From contig NZ_JAWJZH010000001.1 in NCBI RefSeq assembly GCF_033063295.1, positions 496,001 to 560,000 of the forward strand: a DNA stretch of 64,000 nucleotides, in the 5' to 3' direction. The translations under genes and the position numbers were made by a program. Positions 19,701 through 29,301 of the stretch are shown in pieces. Numbering within the stretch: the stretch's first letter is position 1; each line of letters opens with the position of its first letter. The stretch comes from Nitrosomonas sp. Is35. GTDB taxonomy: Bacteria > Pseudomonadota > Gammaproteobacteria > Burkholderiales > Nitrosomonadaceae. The notes beneath the pieces are model-generated. The model searched no databases. It saw nothing but the letters and a program-made list of their open reading frames with translations, and was not told the DNA's origin.

Positions 19701-20054
19701 ATGTTAACACTAACAATTGTTCAGCGGCGTGAATTGAAAGCGCAAGCGCACGCGCTGAATCCGGTCGTAATGATTGGAAAATCGGGATTATCCGCCACGG
19801 TTATCGAAGAATTGGAGCGTGGACTTACAAGTCATGAACTGATTAAGGTTAAGGTTCAAGTCGACGATCGGACTGCCAGGAATGCGCTTTTTGAAGAAAT
19901 CTGTGAAAAGCTGAGTGCCGCACCGGTGCAGCATATCGGGAAAACTTTTGTTATCTATCGTCCCAAGCCGGAAGAAGCTGGTAAAAAAACCGAACGTTCT
20001 GCGCAAAAAAAGAAGCGCGAGCCGTTTCGCACCAAACGCAGTTATCAGAATTGA
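19701..20054 (+). CDS. yhbY: YhbY-family CRM-domain RNA-binding protein
   Basis: A 117-residue protein whose first 95 residues form a CRM (YhbY) domain: RRELKAQAHALNPVVMIGKSGLS, then VIEELERGLTSHELIKVKV and a closing HIGKTFVIYRP. YhbY associates with pre-50S ribosomal particles in E. coli, and the divergent neighbour rlmE also acts on the 50S subunit. A short basic tail (KKTERSAQKKKREPFRTKR) extends beyond the domain and could bind RNA. It converges with greA, with 12 bases between the stops. Confidence 0.92.
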   Translation: MLTLTIVQRRELKAQAHALNPVVMIGKSGLSATVIEELERGLTSHELIKVKVQVDDRTARNALFEEICEKLSAAPVQHIGKTFVIYRPKPEEAGKKTERSAQKKKREPFRTKRSYQN

Positions 20055-20066
20055 GCTTTCGCGGCA

Positions 20067-20543
20067 TCAAATGTATTTGACATCCAATATTTCGTATTCA
20101 CGTACTCCGCCGGGTGCCTGAACTTCGGCGATATCGCCCGCATATTTGCCGATTAAGGCGCGTGAAATGGGGGAGCTGATGGAAATTTTTCCATTCTTGA
20201 TGTTGGCTTCATCGTCGCCGACGATTTGGTAGGTAACCGTCTCGCCGCTTTGCAAATCTTCCAGTTCAACCGTGGCGCCGAAAACACAAGCACCGTCGGC
20301 GTTAATCAGTGCAGGATTAATGATCTGAGCGCTGGAGAGTTTGCTTTCCAGTTCGGCAATGCGGCCTTCAATGAACCCCTGTTTTTCCTTGGCAGCATCA
20401 TATTCGGCATTTTCGGACAGATCGCCGTGCGAGCGCGCTTCTGCAATCGCCGCGATGACTGCGGGGCGATGTACGGTTTTCATTTCGTGCAGTTCTTTGC
20501 GTAGCGCTTCCGCTCCGGCTACTGTTAAAGGGATCGTGCTCAT
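20067..20543 (-). CDS. greA: Transcription elongation factor GreA
   Basis: GreA reactivates backtracked RNA polymerase by helping it cleave the nascent RNA through the secondary channel. The length of 158 residues is standard. The N-terminal coiled-coil hairpin carries [16 protein letters not shown] with the acidic tip, and the C-terminal FKBP-like domain shows [16 protein letters not shown] and the family ending. The gene lies 76 bases downstream of carB on the same strand, the carA-carB-greA order common in proteobacteria. Confidence 0.97.
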   Translation of the reverse strand: MSTIPLTVAGAEALRKELHEMKTVHRPAVIAAIAEARSHGDLSENAEYDAAKEKQGFIEGRIAELESKLSSAQIINPALINADGACVFGATVELEDLQSGETVTYQIVGDDEANIKNGKISISSPISRALIGKYAGDIAEVQAPGGVREYEILDVKYI

Positions 20544-20619
20544 TGTAGTTGTTTGCCTTTCATTTTCATTCTCATTCTATTCCGTGATAATCAGAGAAAA
20601 CCGGAAGTTATTCTTTTAC

Positions 20620-23600
20620 TTATGCCTTAAGTTGTACATGTAATTTCTGCAAATTGTACGCTTGCAGTTCACGCTTGCTGGTAATGCCTACACACGCCGC
20701 GCGTGCGCCTGCTAGTGTCGTATAGTAGGTCACCTTTGCCTGCAGCGCGGCATGGCGGATCGAATACGAGTCCTTTATCGCGCTGCGTTGGTTTTTTACG
20801 GTGTTGATGATCAAGTTGATTTCACCATTTTTGATCATATCGACAATATGCGGGCGGCCTTCCGCTACCTTATTGATAATGATGACATCGATCCCCGCTT
20901 CGGTTATAGCCGCGGCAGTACCGCGCGTAGCATAAAGGGTGAAGCCAAGTTCTGCAAGGTTGCGCGCGATTTCAACCGCGTGAGGTTTGTCCGATTGGCG
21001 CACACTGATGAAAATTTTACCCGAAGTGGGAAGACGGACATCGGTGGCCAATTGGGATTTCACAAACGCTTCGGCAAAAGTGGTGCCCATGCCCATGACT
21101 TCGCCGGTCGACTTCATTTCCGGCCCCAGTATCGTATCAACGCCAGGCAGCTTGATAAAGGGGAAAACCGCTTCCTTGACCGAATAATATTCAGGAATCA
21201 CTTCTTCGGTAACATCTTGATCAATCAAGCTCTTGCCGGTCATGCAACGCGCCGCAATTTTGGCCAGTTGCAGACCGGTAGCCTTGGAAATGAAGGGTAC
21301 CGTGCGCGATGCCCGAGGATTGACTTCAAGGACATAGACGGTGTTGTCTTGAATCGCAAACTGCACGTTCATCAATCCAACCACATGGAGCGCCCGCGCC
21401 ATTTCGGCAGTCTGGTAGCGCAACTCGTCGAGCATTTCCGGTTGCAGATTAAACGTCGGCAACGAACATGCGGAATCTCCCGAATGCACGCCAGCCTGTT
21501 CAATATGTTCCATGATGCCGCCAATCAGCACGGTTTCTCCGTCGTAAATGGCATCGACATCCACTTCCGTAGCATTGGTCAGGAAATGATCCAATAATAC
21601 CGGGGAATCGTTGGAAACTTTAACCGCTTCACGCATGTAACGTTCCAGATCGGCTTTTTCATGCACGATCTCCATCGCGCGGCCGCCCAATACGTAGCTG
21701 GGCCGTACTACCAGCGGATAGCCGATTTCCTCGGCGGCGATCAGAGCGGCTTCCGGATTGCGTGCGGTGCGATTGGGCGGTTGCCGCAATCCCAGTTGTT
21801 GCAGCATTTGCTGAAAGCGCTCGCGATCTTCCGCGCAATCGATCATATCCGGGCTGGTGCCGATAATCGGCACACCGTTGGCTTCCAGATCGCGTGCAAG
21901 TTTAAGCGGTGTTTGCCCGCCATACTGTACGATCACGCCATCGGGTTTTTCCACTGCAACGATTTCGAGCACGTCTTCCAGTGTCAGCGGTTCAAAGTAC
22001 AAGCGATCCGACGTGTCGTAGTCGGTTGAAACCGTTTCCGGATTGCAATTGACCATGATGGTTTCAAAACCGTCTTCGCGCAGCGCCAGAGCCGCATGCA
22101 CACAGCAATAATCGAACTCGATGCCTTGCCCGATGCGATTAGGACCGCCGCCCAGCACCATGACCTTCTTATTACCGGTTGGACGGGACTCACACTCATC
22201 TTCATAAGTGGAGTACATATACGCCGTACTGGTCGCGAACTCGGCCGCACAGGTGTCGACACGTTTATAGACCGGGTGCAGATTGAATTGATGGCGGCGC
22301 GAACGGACTGCGGTTTGCCCGGTATTGAGCAGCTTGGCCAGGCGCCGGTCGGAAAAACCACTGCGTTTCAATTTGCGCAGCGACAGATAATCCAGAGCTT
22401 CCAGCGCCGTACCGGTTAATGCTTGTTCCTGTTTGACCAAATCTTCGATTTGCGCCAAAAACCAGAGATCGATGTGTGTCAACTGATGCACTTCATCGAG
22501 TGACAAATGGCAGCGGAACGCATCGGCGATAAACCAGATCCGCTCGGGGCCGGGATTGGCCAGTTCGGTGTGGATGGTTTCCAGGTTGTCGGTTTTTTCG
22601 TCCAGACCGTCAACTCCGGTTTCCAGTCCGCGCAGTGCTTTTTGCAGCGATTCCTGAAACGTGCGGCCGATTGCCATCACTTCACCGACCGATTTCATTT
22701 GCGTGGTCAGGCGATCATTGGTTTGCGGAAACTTTTCAAAAGCAAAGCGCGGCACTTTGGTGACGACATAATCAATGGTGGGCTCAAAAGAGGCCGGGGT
22801 GATGCCGCCGGTAATATCGTTACCCAGCTCGTTCAGCGTGTAACCGACGGCCAGTTTGGCGGCGATTTTTGCGATGGGAAAGCCGGTTGCTTTCGACGCC
22901 AGTGCGGAAGAGCGCGACACGCGCGGATTCATCTCGATCACCAGCATGCGGCCATTATCCGGATTGATCGCGAACTGCACATTGGAGCCGCCGGTTTCCA
23001 CACCGATTTCCCGCAACACGGCGATCGATGCATTACGCATCAATTGATATTCTTTGTCGGTGAGCGTTTGCGCCGGTGCAACGGTGATCGAATCACCGGT
23101 ATGCACGCCCATTGGGTCGAGGTTTTCGATCGAACAGACAATGATGCAGTTGTCGTTTTTATCCCGCACCACTTCCATTTCGAACTCTTTCCAGCCGATC
23201 ACGGATTCTTCGATCAGCAATTCCTTGGTGGGAGAGATTTTCAATCCACGTTCGCAAATGTCGAGAAATTCTTCGCGATTATAAGCAATGCCGCCACCGC
23301 TGCCACCCATCGTGAACGAAGGGCGGATAATGGCCGGATAACCCAGCATGGCTTGAACCTGCATGGCTTCTTCCAGACTGTGCGCCACGGCGGAGCGTGC
23401 CGAGCCTAAGCCGATACGAGTCATCGCCTGTTTGAATTTTTCCCGGTCTTCCGCCATATCGATGGCTTCGCGCGAAGCACCGATGAGCTCGACACCGTAT
23501 TTTTCCAGCACGCCATGTTTAACCAGATCGAGCGCGCAGTTCAACGCCGTTTGTCCGCCCATCGTGGGCAGTAGCGCTTGCGGCCGTTCGATCGCGATGA

Positions 23601-23829
23601 TTTTCTCAATCATGGTCCAGGTGATCGGCTCGATATACGTCGCGTCGGCCATTTCCGGATCGGTCATGATGGTGGCGGGATTCGAGTTCACCAAAACGAT
23701 GCGATAGCCTTCTTCACGTAAGGCTTTGCAGGCTTGCACGCCGGAATAATCAAACTCACAGGCTTGGCCGATAATGATCGGGCCGGCACCGATGATGAGA
23801 ATGGACTGAATGTCGGTACGTTTAGGCAT
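20620..23829 (-). CDS. carB: Carbamoyl-phosphate synthase large chain
   Basis: CarB makes carbamoyl phosphate from bicarbonate, ATP and ammonia passed from CarA, feeding arginine and pyrimidine synthesis. The 1069-residue protein contains the two homologous ATP-grasp halves. Each starts with a [21 protein letters not shown] or [21 protein letters not shown] segment (residues about 13 and 562). The C-terminal regulatory MGS domain (about 940-1069) is present. It starts 27 bases after the carA stop and is intact. The gene clearly forms an operon with carA. Confidence 0.98.
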   Translation of the reverse strand: MPKRTDIQSILIIGAGPIIIGQACEFDYSGVQACKALREEGYRIVLVNSNPATIMTDPEMADATYIEPITWTMIEKIIAIERPQALLPTMGGQTALNCALDLVKHGVLEKYGVELIGASREAIDMAEDREKFKQAMTRIGLGSARSAVAHSLEEAMQVQAMLGYPAIIRPSFTMGGSGGGIAYNREEFLDICERGLKISPTKELLIEESVIGWKEFEMEVVRDKNDNCIIVCSIENLDPMGVHTGDSITVAPAQTLTDKEYQLMRNASIAVLREIGVETGGSNVQFAINPDNGRMLVIEMNPRVSRSSALASKATGFPIAKIAAKLAVGYTLNELGNDITGGITPASFEPTIDYVVTKVPRFAFEKFPQTNDRLTTQMKSVGEVMAIGRTFQESLQKALRGLETGVDGLDEKTDNLETIHTELANPGPERIWFIADAFRCHLSLDEVHQLTHIDLWFLAQIEDLVKQEQALTGTALEALDYLSLRKLKRSGFSDRRLAKLLNTGQTAVRSRRHQFNLHPVYKRVDTCAAEFATSTAYMYSTYEDECESRPTGNKKVMVLGGGPNRIGQGIEFDYCCVHAALALREDGFETIMVNCNPETVSTDYDTSDRLYFEPLTLEDVLEIVAVEKPDGVIVQYGGQTPLKLARDLEANGVPIIGTSPDMIDCAEDRERFQQMLQQLGLRQPPNRTARNPEAALIAAEEIGYPLVVRPSYVLGGRAMEIVHEKADLERYMREAVKVSNDSPVLLDHFLTNATEVDVDAIYDGETVLIGGIMEHIEQAGVHSGDSACSLPTFNLQPEMLDELRYQTAEMARALHVVGLMNVQFAIQDNTVYVLEVNPRASRTVPFISKATGLQLAKIAARCMTGKSLIDQDVTEEVIPEYYSVKEAVFPFIKLPGVDTILGPEMKSTGEVMGMGTTFAEAFVKSQLATDVRLPTSGKIFISVRQSDKPHAVEIARNLAELGFTLYATRGTAAAITEAGIDVIIINKVAEGRPHIVDMIKNGEINLIINTVKNQRSAIKDSYSIRHAALQAKVTYYTTLAGARAACVGITSKRELQAYNLQKLHVQLKA

Positions 23830-23856
23830 ACTCTCTAGCGGATGAACATGGCGTAA

Positions 23857-25011
23857 TTATTGGGAATGCTGGCTTTTATAGCGCTGCATCATGGCGATGA
23901 ATTTATCAAACAAATAATCCGCTTCATGCGGCCCTGGGCTGGCTTCCGGGTGACCCTGAAAACAGAAGGCCGGTTTATCGGTTAACTCAAATCCCTGCAG
24001 ACTGCCGTCAAAGAGCGAAACATGGGTGATCCGCGCGGTTGCGGGCAACGTATCGATATCGACGGCGAAACCGTGATTCTGGCTGGTAATAATTACCTTG
24101 CCATTGGCTACATCCTGCACCGGATGGTTGGCGCCGTGATGGCCGAATTTCATTTTAATCGTGCGCGCGCCGGTAGCTAACCCAAGCAATTGATGGCCCA
24201 GGCAGATGCCGAACAGCGGGATATTCTTTTCCAGCAAGGTTTGCGTGGCGGAGATGGCGTAATCGCACGGTTCCGGGTCACCGGGACCATTGGACAGAAA
24301 GATACCGTCAGGGTGTGTTTTCAGAATTTCCTCAGCCGGGGTTTGCGCCGGGAATACCGTCACTTTACAGCCGCGCTGCGCCAGTTTGCGCAAAATCGTG
24401 CGTTTGATACCGAAATCGAAAGCGGCAACGTGAAATCTGGGATTGTCCTGAGTCCGGAAACCGGATTCGAGCGACCATTCACCTTCTGTCCATGTATACG
24501 GCTGGCGGCAACTCACCACTTTGGCGAGATCCATCCCGGCCAGTCCGGGGAATGCCCGGGCAGCTTGCAATGCTTTTTCCTCGTCGATATCGCCCGCCAT
24601 GATGCAACCGGCTTGCGCGCCTTTTTCGCGCAAAATCCGCGTCAGTTTGCGCGTGTCGATTTCAGCGATGGCGACGACATTCTGCTCTTGGAGAAACTCC
24701 GGTAATGTGCGGGTTTTACGAAAACTGCTGGCCATGAGCGGCAAATCACGGATCACTAATCCGGCGGCGTACACTTTATTGATGTTACCGGATTCAAAAT
24801 CTTCAGGATTGGTGCCGGTGTTGCCAATATGCGGATAAGTCAGGGTAATGATTTGCTGGCAATACGACGGATCGGTCAAGATTTCCTGATAACCGGTCAT
24901 TGCTGTATTGAACGCCACTTCCCCGGTATTGATGCCTTCAATGCCAATAGACACGCCACGAAAAATTGTTCCATCGGCAAGTGCGAGGATGGCGTGCGGT
25001 CGTTGTGACAC
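23857..25011 (-). CDS. carA: Carbamoyl-phosphate synthase small chain (glutaminase)
   Basis: CarA hydrolyses glutamine and channels ammonia to CarB. The class I glutaminase domain has the nucleophile cysteine in [13 protein letters not shown], the SNGPGDP loop, and the later catalytic histidine and glutamate in [13 protein letters not shown]. The open frame extends to a TTG at 25035, but AAGGAG lies six bases before a GTG at 25011, which gives the usual N terminus ([15 protein letters not shown]) and 384 residues. A TATAAT about 80 bases upstream may be its -10 element. Confidence 0.97.
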   Translation of the reverse strand: MSQRPHAILALADGTIFRGVSIGIEGINTGEVAFNTAMTGYQEILTDPSYCQQIITLTYPHIGNTGTNPEDFESGNINKVYAAGLVIRDLPLMASSFRKTRTLPEFLQEQNVVAIAEIDTRKLTRILREKGAQAGCIMAGDIDEEKALQAARAFPGLAGMDLAKVVSCRQPYTWTEGEWSLESGFRTQDNPRFHVAAFDFGIKRTILRKLAQRGCKVTVFPAQTPAEEILKTHPDGIFLSNGPGDPEPCDYAISATQTLLEKNIPLFGICLGHQLLGLATGARTIKMKFGHHGANHPVQDVANGKVIITSQNHGFAVDIDTLPATARITHVSLFDGSLQGFELTDKPAFCFQGHPEASPGPHEADYLFDKFIAMMQRYKSQHSQ

Positions 25012-25091
25012 AAAAAACTCCTTGGAAACTGACAAGATCTGGAAAATGGACCGGAGTTATTCATTGAAATACCCCAGCTATTGAAGACCGA

Positions 25092-25097
25092 ATTATA
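25092..25097 (-). promoter_or_regulatory. Possible -10 element of carA
   Basis: On the minus strand TATAAT occurs about 80 bases before the GTG of carA, in the context CACGTATAATTCGG. No clear -35 hexamer is seen, so the call rests on the perfect -10 and its position upstream of an operon start. Confidence 0.4.
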
Positions 25098-25432
25098 CGT
25101 GAAAAAGGTTTGTTTTTGTATGTGCATGGTTTTGCATGCGACAAAGTTGTCCATGCGTTCCCGATAATCGAGTGGATGGATTGTGCACTCGATGCAGTAA
25201 GGGAGAAAGTAAGCCCCGGTTTCCTTGCGTTTGTTTGCATGGATCATCAATGCAATAATCGTCACAGGGATCTTTTAAAGTAATGCTGGTGCAAGTTTTG
25301 TTTTTAAAACGATAATAGGGCAAAATTTGCTGATTTTTTTAACCGGGATTCGCAGTGCGGCAATTCATTGCGATCAAAACGAAGTAAGTTTTGTGTGCTA
25401 TCACCGAATCAATATTATAAGAATGAATAATC
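25098..25432. other. Divergent intergenic region between carA and a PH-like protein gene
   Basis: These 335 bases separate two divergent genes. Short frames on the minus strand have no ribosome-binding site, domain or signal peptide, and I treat them as noise. The region must carry promoters for both sides, but beyond the carA TATAAT I see no clear element, riboswitch fold or repeat. Confidence 0.4.
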
Positions 25433-25909
25433 ATGCATGTCTTCAAGTCTAAAATCGATAACTGGGTACTGATTTGTTTGTTGCTATCCGTCTCCGCCTG
25501 CCTGCTGGGCGCATCCGTTCCGCTGATGATCGGCGGAATAACCAATTATGTGTTTGCGGCGATCATACTGATTGCGGGCGCTGGCTTCCCGGTTTGGATC
25601 TATGTTTCGACCCGGTACATCGTCAGCGGTGATGATCTCAAAATCATCAGCGGTCCGTTTACATGGAATATTCCCATTCAGTCGATCATATCCCTACAGG
25701 AAACCCAGATCGCGGCGACAAGCCCGGCTTTGTCGTTCGATCGCCTGGAAATTACTTACGGAGAGGATAAAGTCATTATCGTCTCGCCGGTCGATAAAGA
25801 AAAATTCATCCAGAAATTGGGTAAGGAAAAATTAATCGGTAGTGCTCAGCGGGACGGAACAAAAGCCGCAGCTAAGGATGCCAGAAAAAAGCTAAGAAAA
25901 ACAAAATAA
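25433..25909 (+). CDS. Small membrane protein with a bacterial PH-like domain
   Basis: A 158-residue protein with two hydrophobic helices (about 11-35 and 41-63), then a compact beta-rich domain. That domain starts YIVSGDDLKIISGPFTWNIP and continues with IQSIISLQET and YGEDKVIIVSPVDKEKFI. The layout (two membrane helices, a tyrosine-initiated strand, L-I-I-G-P-F and I-P-I-Q-S-I) fits the bacterial PH-domain proteins of the YyaB type. The tail is very basic (KDARKKLRKTK). The function of this family is unknown. It is followed after 156 bases by a GGDEF/EAL gene on the same strand; a functional link is not shown. Confidence 0.7.
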   Translation: MHVFKSKIDNWVLICLLLSVSACLLGASVPLMIGGITNYVFAAIILIAGAGFPVWIYVSTRYIVSGDDLKIISGPFTWNIPIQSIISLQETQIAATSPALSFDRLEITYGEDKVIIVSPVDKEKFIQKLGKEKLIGSAQRDGTKAAAKDARKKLRKTK

Positions 25910-26065
25910 ACCGGAACAATCCATAGGTCATGATGGCGAGCAGACAGGACTCAATGGCAGAGTGCTGCCATGCGATGCTTGCCGGGATCATGTCTATCCA
26001 TCATCACTTGCAAAATCCTAATTTAGATGGTTATCTTCGCATATTGATTTATCATTGAGGTAACC

Positions 26066-28384
26066 ATGGGTAATGCCAAGCAAACCAAGTCTCAGCTATT
26101 GGAAGAACTGCAACAGTTGCATTCCGAATTGGCTGCCGTCGAGTTGATGACCGAAAAACGTACCCATGAGCTTTATGTCAGTGAGGAGCGGTTTTCGTTG
26201 GCGATGCGCGGTGCAAACGATGGACTGTGGGATTGGAATCTGGAAACGGATGAAGTGTATTACTCGCCGCGCTGGAAAAGCATGCTGGGTTATGCGGAGA
26301 ATGAGCTGGCGAATCAAATCAGCACCTGGGAGAACCTGGTTCATCCCGATGACAAAATCGTCGTGCTGGAGAGAGTGCAGGATTACTTCGATGGCCGCAA
26401 GGATTCGTTTGAAGTCGAAATGCGCATGCGCCATAAAGATGGCCACGAAGTTTTTGTGCTATCGCGCGCATTTCTGGTCACGCGCGCGTCGGACAGTAAG
26501 CCGTTACGTCTCATTGGCACGCATGTCGATATCACCGAACGCAAAAAAGCCGAAACCTTTGACAATCAATACGCCGAAATACTGGAGATGATTGCGATAG
26601 GGTGTCCCGCGCCGGATATTTACAATGCTATTGCGCTCATGTACGAAGCCCGCCACCCCGGCATGCGCTGCTCGATGCTCGAATTGAGCGGTAATAAACT
26701 GCTGCACGGTGGCGCGCCCAGTTTGCCGCAAGCTTATTGCGAAGCCGTGCACGGCCTGGAAAACGGGCCCAGTGTCGGTTCCTGCGGGACATCCACTTTT
26801 ACCGGGCAGCGGGTGCTGGTGGAAAACATCGAAACCGATCCGAAGTGGGCGGAAATCAAACACTATGCGTTACCGCACGGCATGCGGTGTTGCTGGTCCG
26901 AGCCGATCAAAAGCTCCAGCGGAAAAGTTTTGGGCGCATTCGGCATGTACTACAATCACCCCGCACTGCCGGACGAGAAAGAGTTAAAAGATCTGATATC
27001 CGCTGCCCGGCTGACGGGGATCGTCATGGAACGGGATCAAGCGCAAAAACGCATCCGCGCGCTGGCATATACCGACGAGCTGACCGGACTCGCCAGCCGC
27101 GCCTCATTCATGCAACACATGGAAGAAATCACCAAATCATCCAGCCGGCACGGCCGCCGCTTCGGGTTGCTGTACATTGATCTGGATAACTTCAAATACA
27201 TTAACGATAGTCTGGGACATGACGCCGGTGATTTGTTGCTCAAAACCATTGCAGCGCGATTGATCAATACCTGCCGCGACATTGACTTCATTGCCCGGCT
27301 GGGCGGCGATGAGTTCTGTATCCTCATTGAAGAAGTCGAAGCGGATTACGCCGCCAATGTGGCAAAACGCTGTCTTGAAGCCATATCTCAACCGATCGGG
27401 ATTTATTCCAGAAAAATCGCCCCAGCTTGCAGTATCGGCATCGCCTATTATCCCGATGATGGCGCAAATCTTTCCGCTTTGTTGAAGGCGGGCGATATCT
27501 CGCTGTACACCGCCAAGGAAAATGGAAAAAATCAGTATGCATTTTATAAAGCCGAGCTGACTCACAAGGCCGAGTATCGTTTTCAAATCGAGCAAAACCT
27601 GCGGGAAGCCATCGAAAAACAGCAACTGTCCCTGGTGTATCAACCGCAAATCAATATCAAGAACGGGGAAATTTTTGGTGTTGAAGCGCTATCGCGGTGG
27701 TATCACCCGCAATTGGGGCAAGTTCCGCCCAACGATTTTATCGTCATCGCCGAAAGAATCGGCATGATCAAACCGCTCACTGAATGGGTGATGCGCACCG
27801 CGTGCAGCCAACTGGTAGCTTGGAAACAAGAGGGTTTTCGCACGCTTCGCATGGCCGTCAATATTTCCCCCAGTCTTTTTCTGGACAAAGGATTTGTGTT
27901 GCTGGTTAAACGTATCATCGATGAGGTCGGTATTGCACCAGCCGAATTGGAACTCGAAGTCACGGAAGGCATCGTGCAAACCGATCCGCGCAATCTCACC
28001 ATTTTTCAGGACTTGAAAGACCTGGGCGTGTTACTATCGATCGACGATTTCGGCACCGGTTATTCCTCTTTCGCATCGCTTAAACACCTGAAGGCGGATT
28101 ACCTGAAAATCGACAAATACTTTGTTGACGACATGCTGACCGACCAGAAAACCCTTACGCTGGTCAGCTCCATGATAGAAATGGGACAAAAACTCGGCTA
28201 CGGCATCATTGCCGAAGGCGTGGAAACGTCAGAACAACTGGATATTCTCAAGCGCCTTGGCTGTGAAATGGTGCAAGGCTATCTGTTCAGTAAACCCGCC
28301 GCTGCCGCCAGCATTTCAGAATTTCTGAACAGCCAGGCACACAAAGCGATTCTTGCTCAAGGCCGGTTGGATGAGACTGCGTAG
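26066..28384 (+). CDS. Soluble PAS-GAF-GGDEF-EAL protein
   Basis: A 772-residue cytoplasmic cyclic-di-GMP protein with no membrane segment. A short N-terminal coiled coil (about 5-30) precedes a PAS domain (about 40-160, with GANDGLWDWNLETDEVYYS and the ITERKKAE end). A GAF domain follows (about 165-335, including SVGSCGTSTFTGQRV). The GGDEF domain has an intact RLGGDEFCIL, and the EAL domain carries GVEALSRW, SIDDFGTGYSSF and IAEGVETSEQ. Synthase and phosphodiesterase motifs both look functional, so the direction of net activity is open. It is the second such dual-domain protein in this window. Confidence 0.92.
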   Translation: MGNAKQTKSQLLEELQQLHSELAAVELMTEKRTHELYVSEERFSLAMRGANDGLWDWNLETDEVYYSPRWKSMLGYAENELANQISTWENLVHPDDKIVVLERVQDYFDGRKDSFEVEMRMRHKDGHEVFVLSRAFLVTRASDSKPLRLIGTHVDITERKKAETFDNQYAEILEMIAIGCPAPDIYNAIALMYEARHPGMRCSMLELSGNKLLHGGAPSLPQAYCEAVHGLENGPSVGSCGTSTFTGQRVLVENIETDPKWAEIKHYALPHGMRCCWSEPIKSSSGKVLGAFGMYYNHPALPDEKELKDLISAARLTGIVMERDQAQKRIRALAYTDELTGLASRASFMQHMEEITKSSSRHGRRFGLLYIDLDNFKYINDSLGHDAGDLLLKTIAARLINTCRDIDFIARLGGDEFCILIEEVEADYAANVAKRCLEAISQPIGIYSRKIAPACSIGIAYYPDDGANLSALLKAGDISLYTAKENGKNQYAFYKAELTHKAEYRFQIEQNLREAIEKQQLSLVYQPQINIKNGEIFGVEALSRWYHPQLGQVPPNDFIVIAERIGMIKPLTEWVMRTACSQLVAWKQEGFRTLRMAVNISPSLFLDKGFVLLVKRIIDEVGIAPAELELEVTEGIVQTDPRNLTIFQDLKDLGVLLSIDDFGTGYSSFASLKHLKADYLKIDKYFVDDMLTDQKTLTLVSSMIEMGQKLGYGIIAEGVETSEQLDILKRLGCEMVQGYLFSKPAAAASISEFLNSQAHKAILAQGRLDETA

Positions 28385-28465
28385 TTGCGGGTAGAGCTGC
28401 TGCTGTTAATTCTTGTAAACTGTAGGGCCTGACGTTTTTGGTATGCTTATCTTCTTGTTCGACCA

Positions 28466-29182
28466 ATGAATCAACGCTTCCCTAATAGTCGGCAATTTTT
28501 AATCGGCGTTCTATTGTTGTGGTGTTGGACATCGTTGGCCGCAGCGAATGAAAAAATTGTTCATGTCATCGATTTTTCCGGTAATTCAAATGGCAGTGCC
28601 GTTTCCTGGTTGGAGGAACGAGGATTCGAGTTGCAGCTGGATGCAAAAAAACTGAACCCTAGATTTGAAAATGATGCCCTGGTGATCAGCGCGGACGGCG
28701 AGATAGCCGGATTGTTTGGTTTGCAGCTGAAGCAGCAGAACTTTATTCACAATGTTAAGCGGGTGGAAATCGTTTGGGGCGTGAACAAGTATCCCCAGGG
28801 TGCAAATTGGAGTGCGGGAATTAACAGTGTGCCCATCGCCGTGATGTTGTCATTTGGAACCGAAAAGCATTCAAGCGGTTTGCCGCTGGGCATCTACGCG
28901 GCACCCTATTTTTTGAGCGCCTTTATCGGCAAAGCTGAAGAACTGGGCCGCATGTATCTGGGCAAGCTATGGAAAAAGGGCGGACGATATTTTTGCGTGG
29001 CATCCGGCGATCAACCGGGCACAGTGATTACCACCGATTTTGAAGTCGATGAAAAATTCCGTACCACTTTCAAACACCCTAAAACACCACCGATTACAGG
29101 AATTGCTTTCCAAGCCAACACCAACAATACCCAAGGCGGCGCGGAGGCGTTTATCAAGAAGATTACCTTTTTATCTGACTAG
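28466..29182 (+). CDS. Secreted protein of unknown function
   Basis: A 238-residue protein with a signal peptide (positively charged start, hydrophobic FLIGVLLLWCWTSLAAA, cleavage near residue 27). The mature part has an IDFSGNSNGSAVSWLEERGFEL segment split across the start of a beta-rich domain, and later a W-G-V-N-K-Y-P-Q motif and FQANTNNTQGG. The overall layout faintly recalls the DUF3047 family, but I cannot confirm it. It stands alone, 81 bases after a GGDEF/EAL gene, and converges with the ABC-3C cassette. Periplasmic location is the only supported inference. Confidence 0.6.
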   Translation: MNQRFPNSRQFLIGVLLLWCWTSLAAANEKIVHVIDFSGNSNGSAVSWLEERGFELQLDAKKLNPRFENDALVISADGEIAGLFGLQLKQQNFIHNVKRVEIVWGVNKYPQGANWSAGINSVPIAVMLSFGTEKHSSGLPLGIYAAPYFLSAFIGKAEELGRMYLGKLWKKGGRYFCVASGDQPGTVITTDFEVDEKFRTTFKHPKTPPITGIAFQANTNNTQGGAEAFIKKITFLSD

Positions 29183-29301
29183 GGTCTGCTGGACGTAAAG
29201 CTAATCTACTGCGTCAGCATGAACCGGATTCAGACCTTTATTTTGGGTTGCTATGTAACTGAAAACGTAACTACATTATCCTCATCTGTCACAATAAGTA
29301 A

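Noticed and set aside
29183..29240. GGTCTG/CAGACC repeat downstream of the secreted protein gene
   Set aside because: Six-base arms with a 42-base loop are too weak to call a terminator or recombination site.
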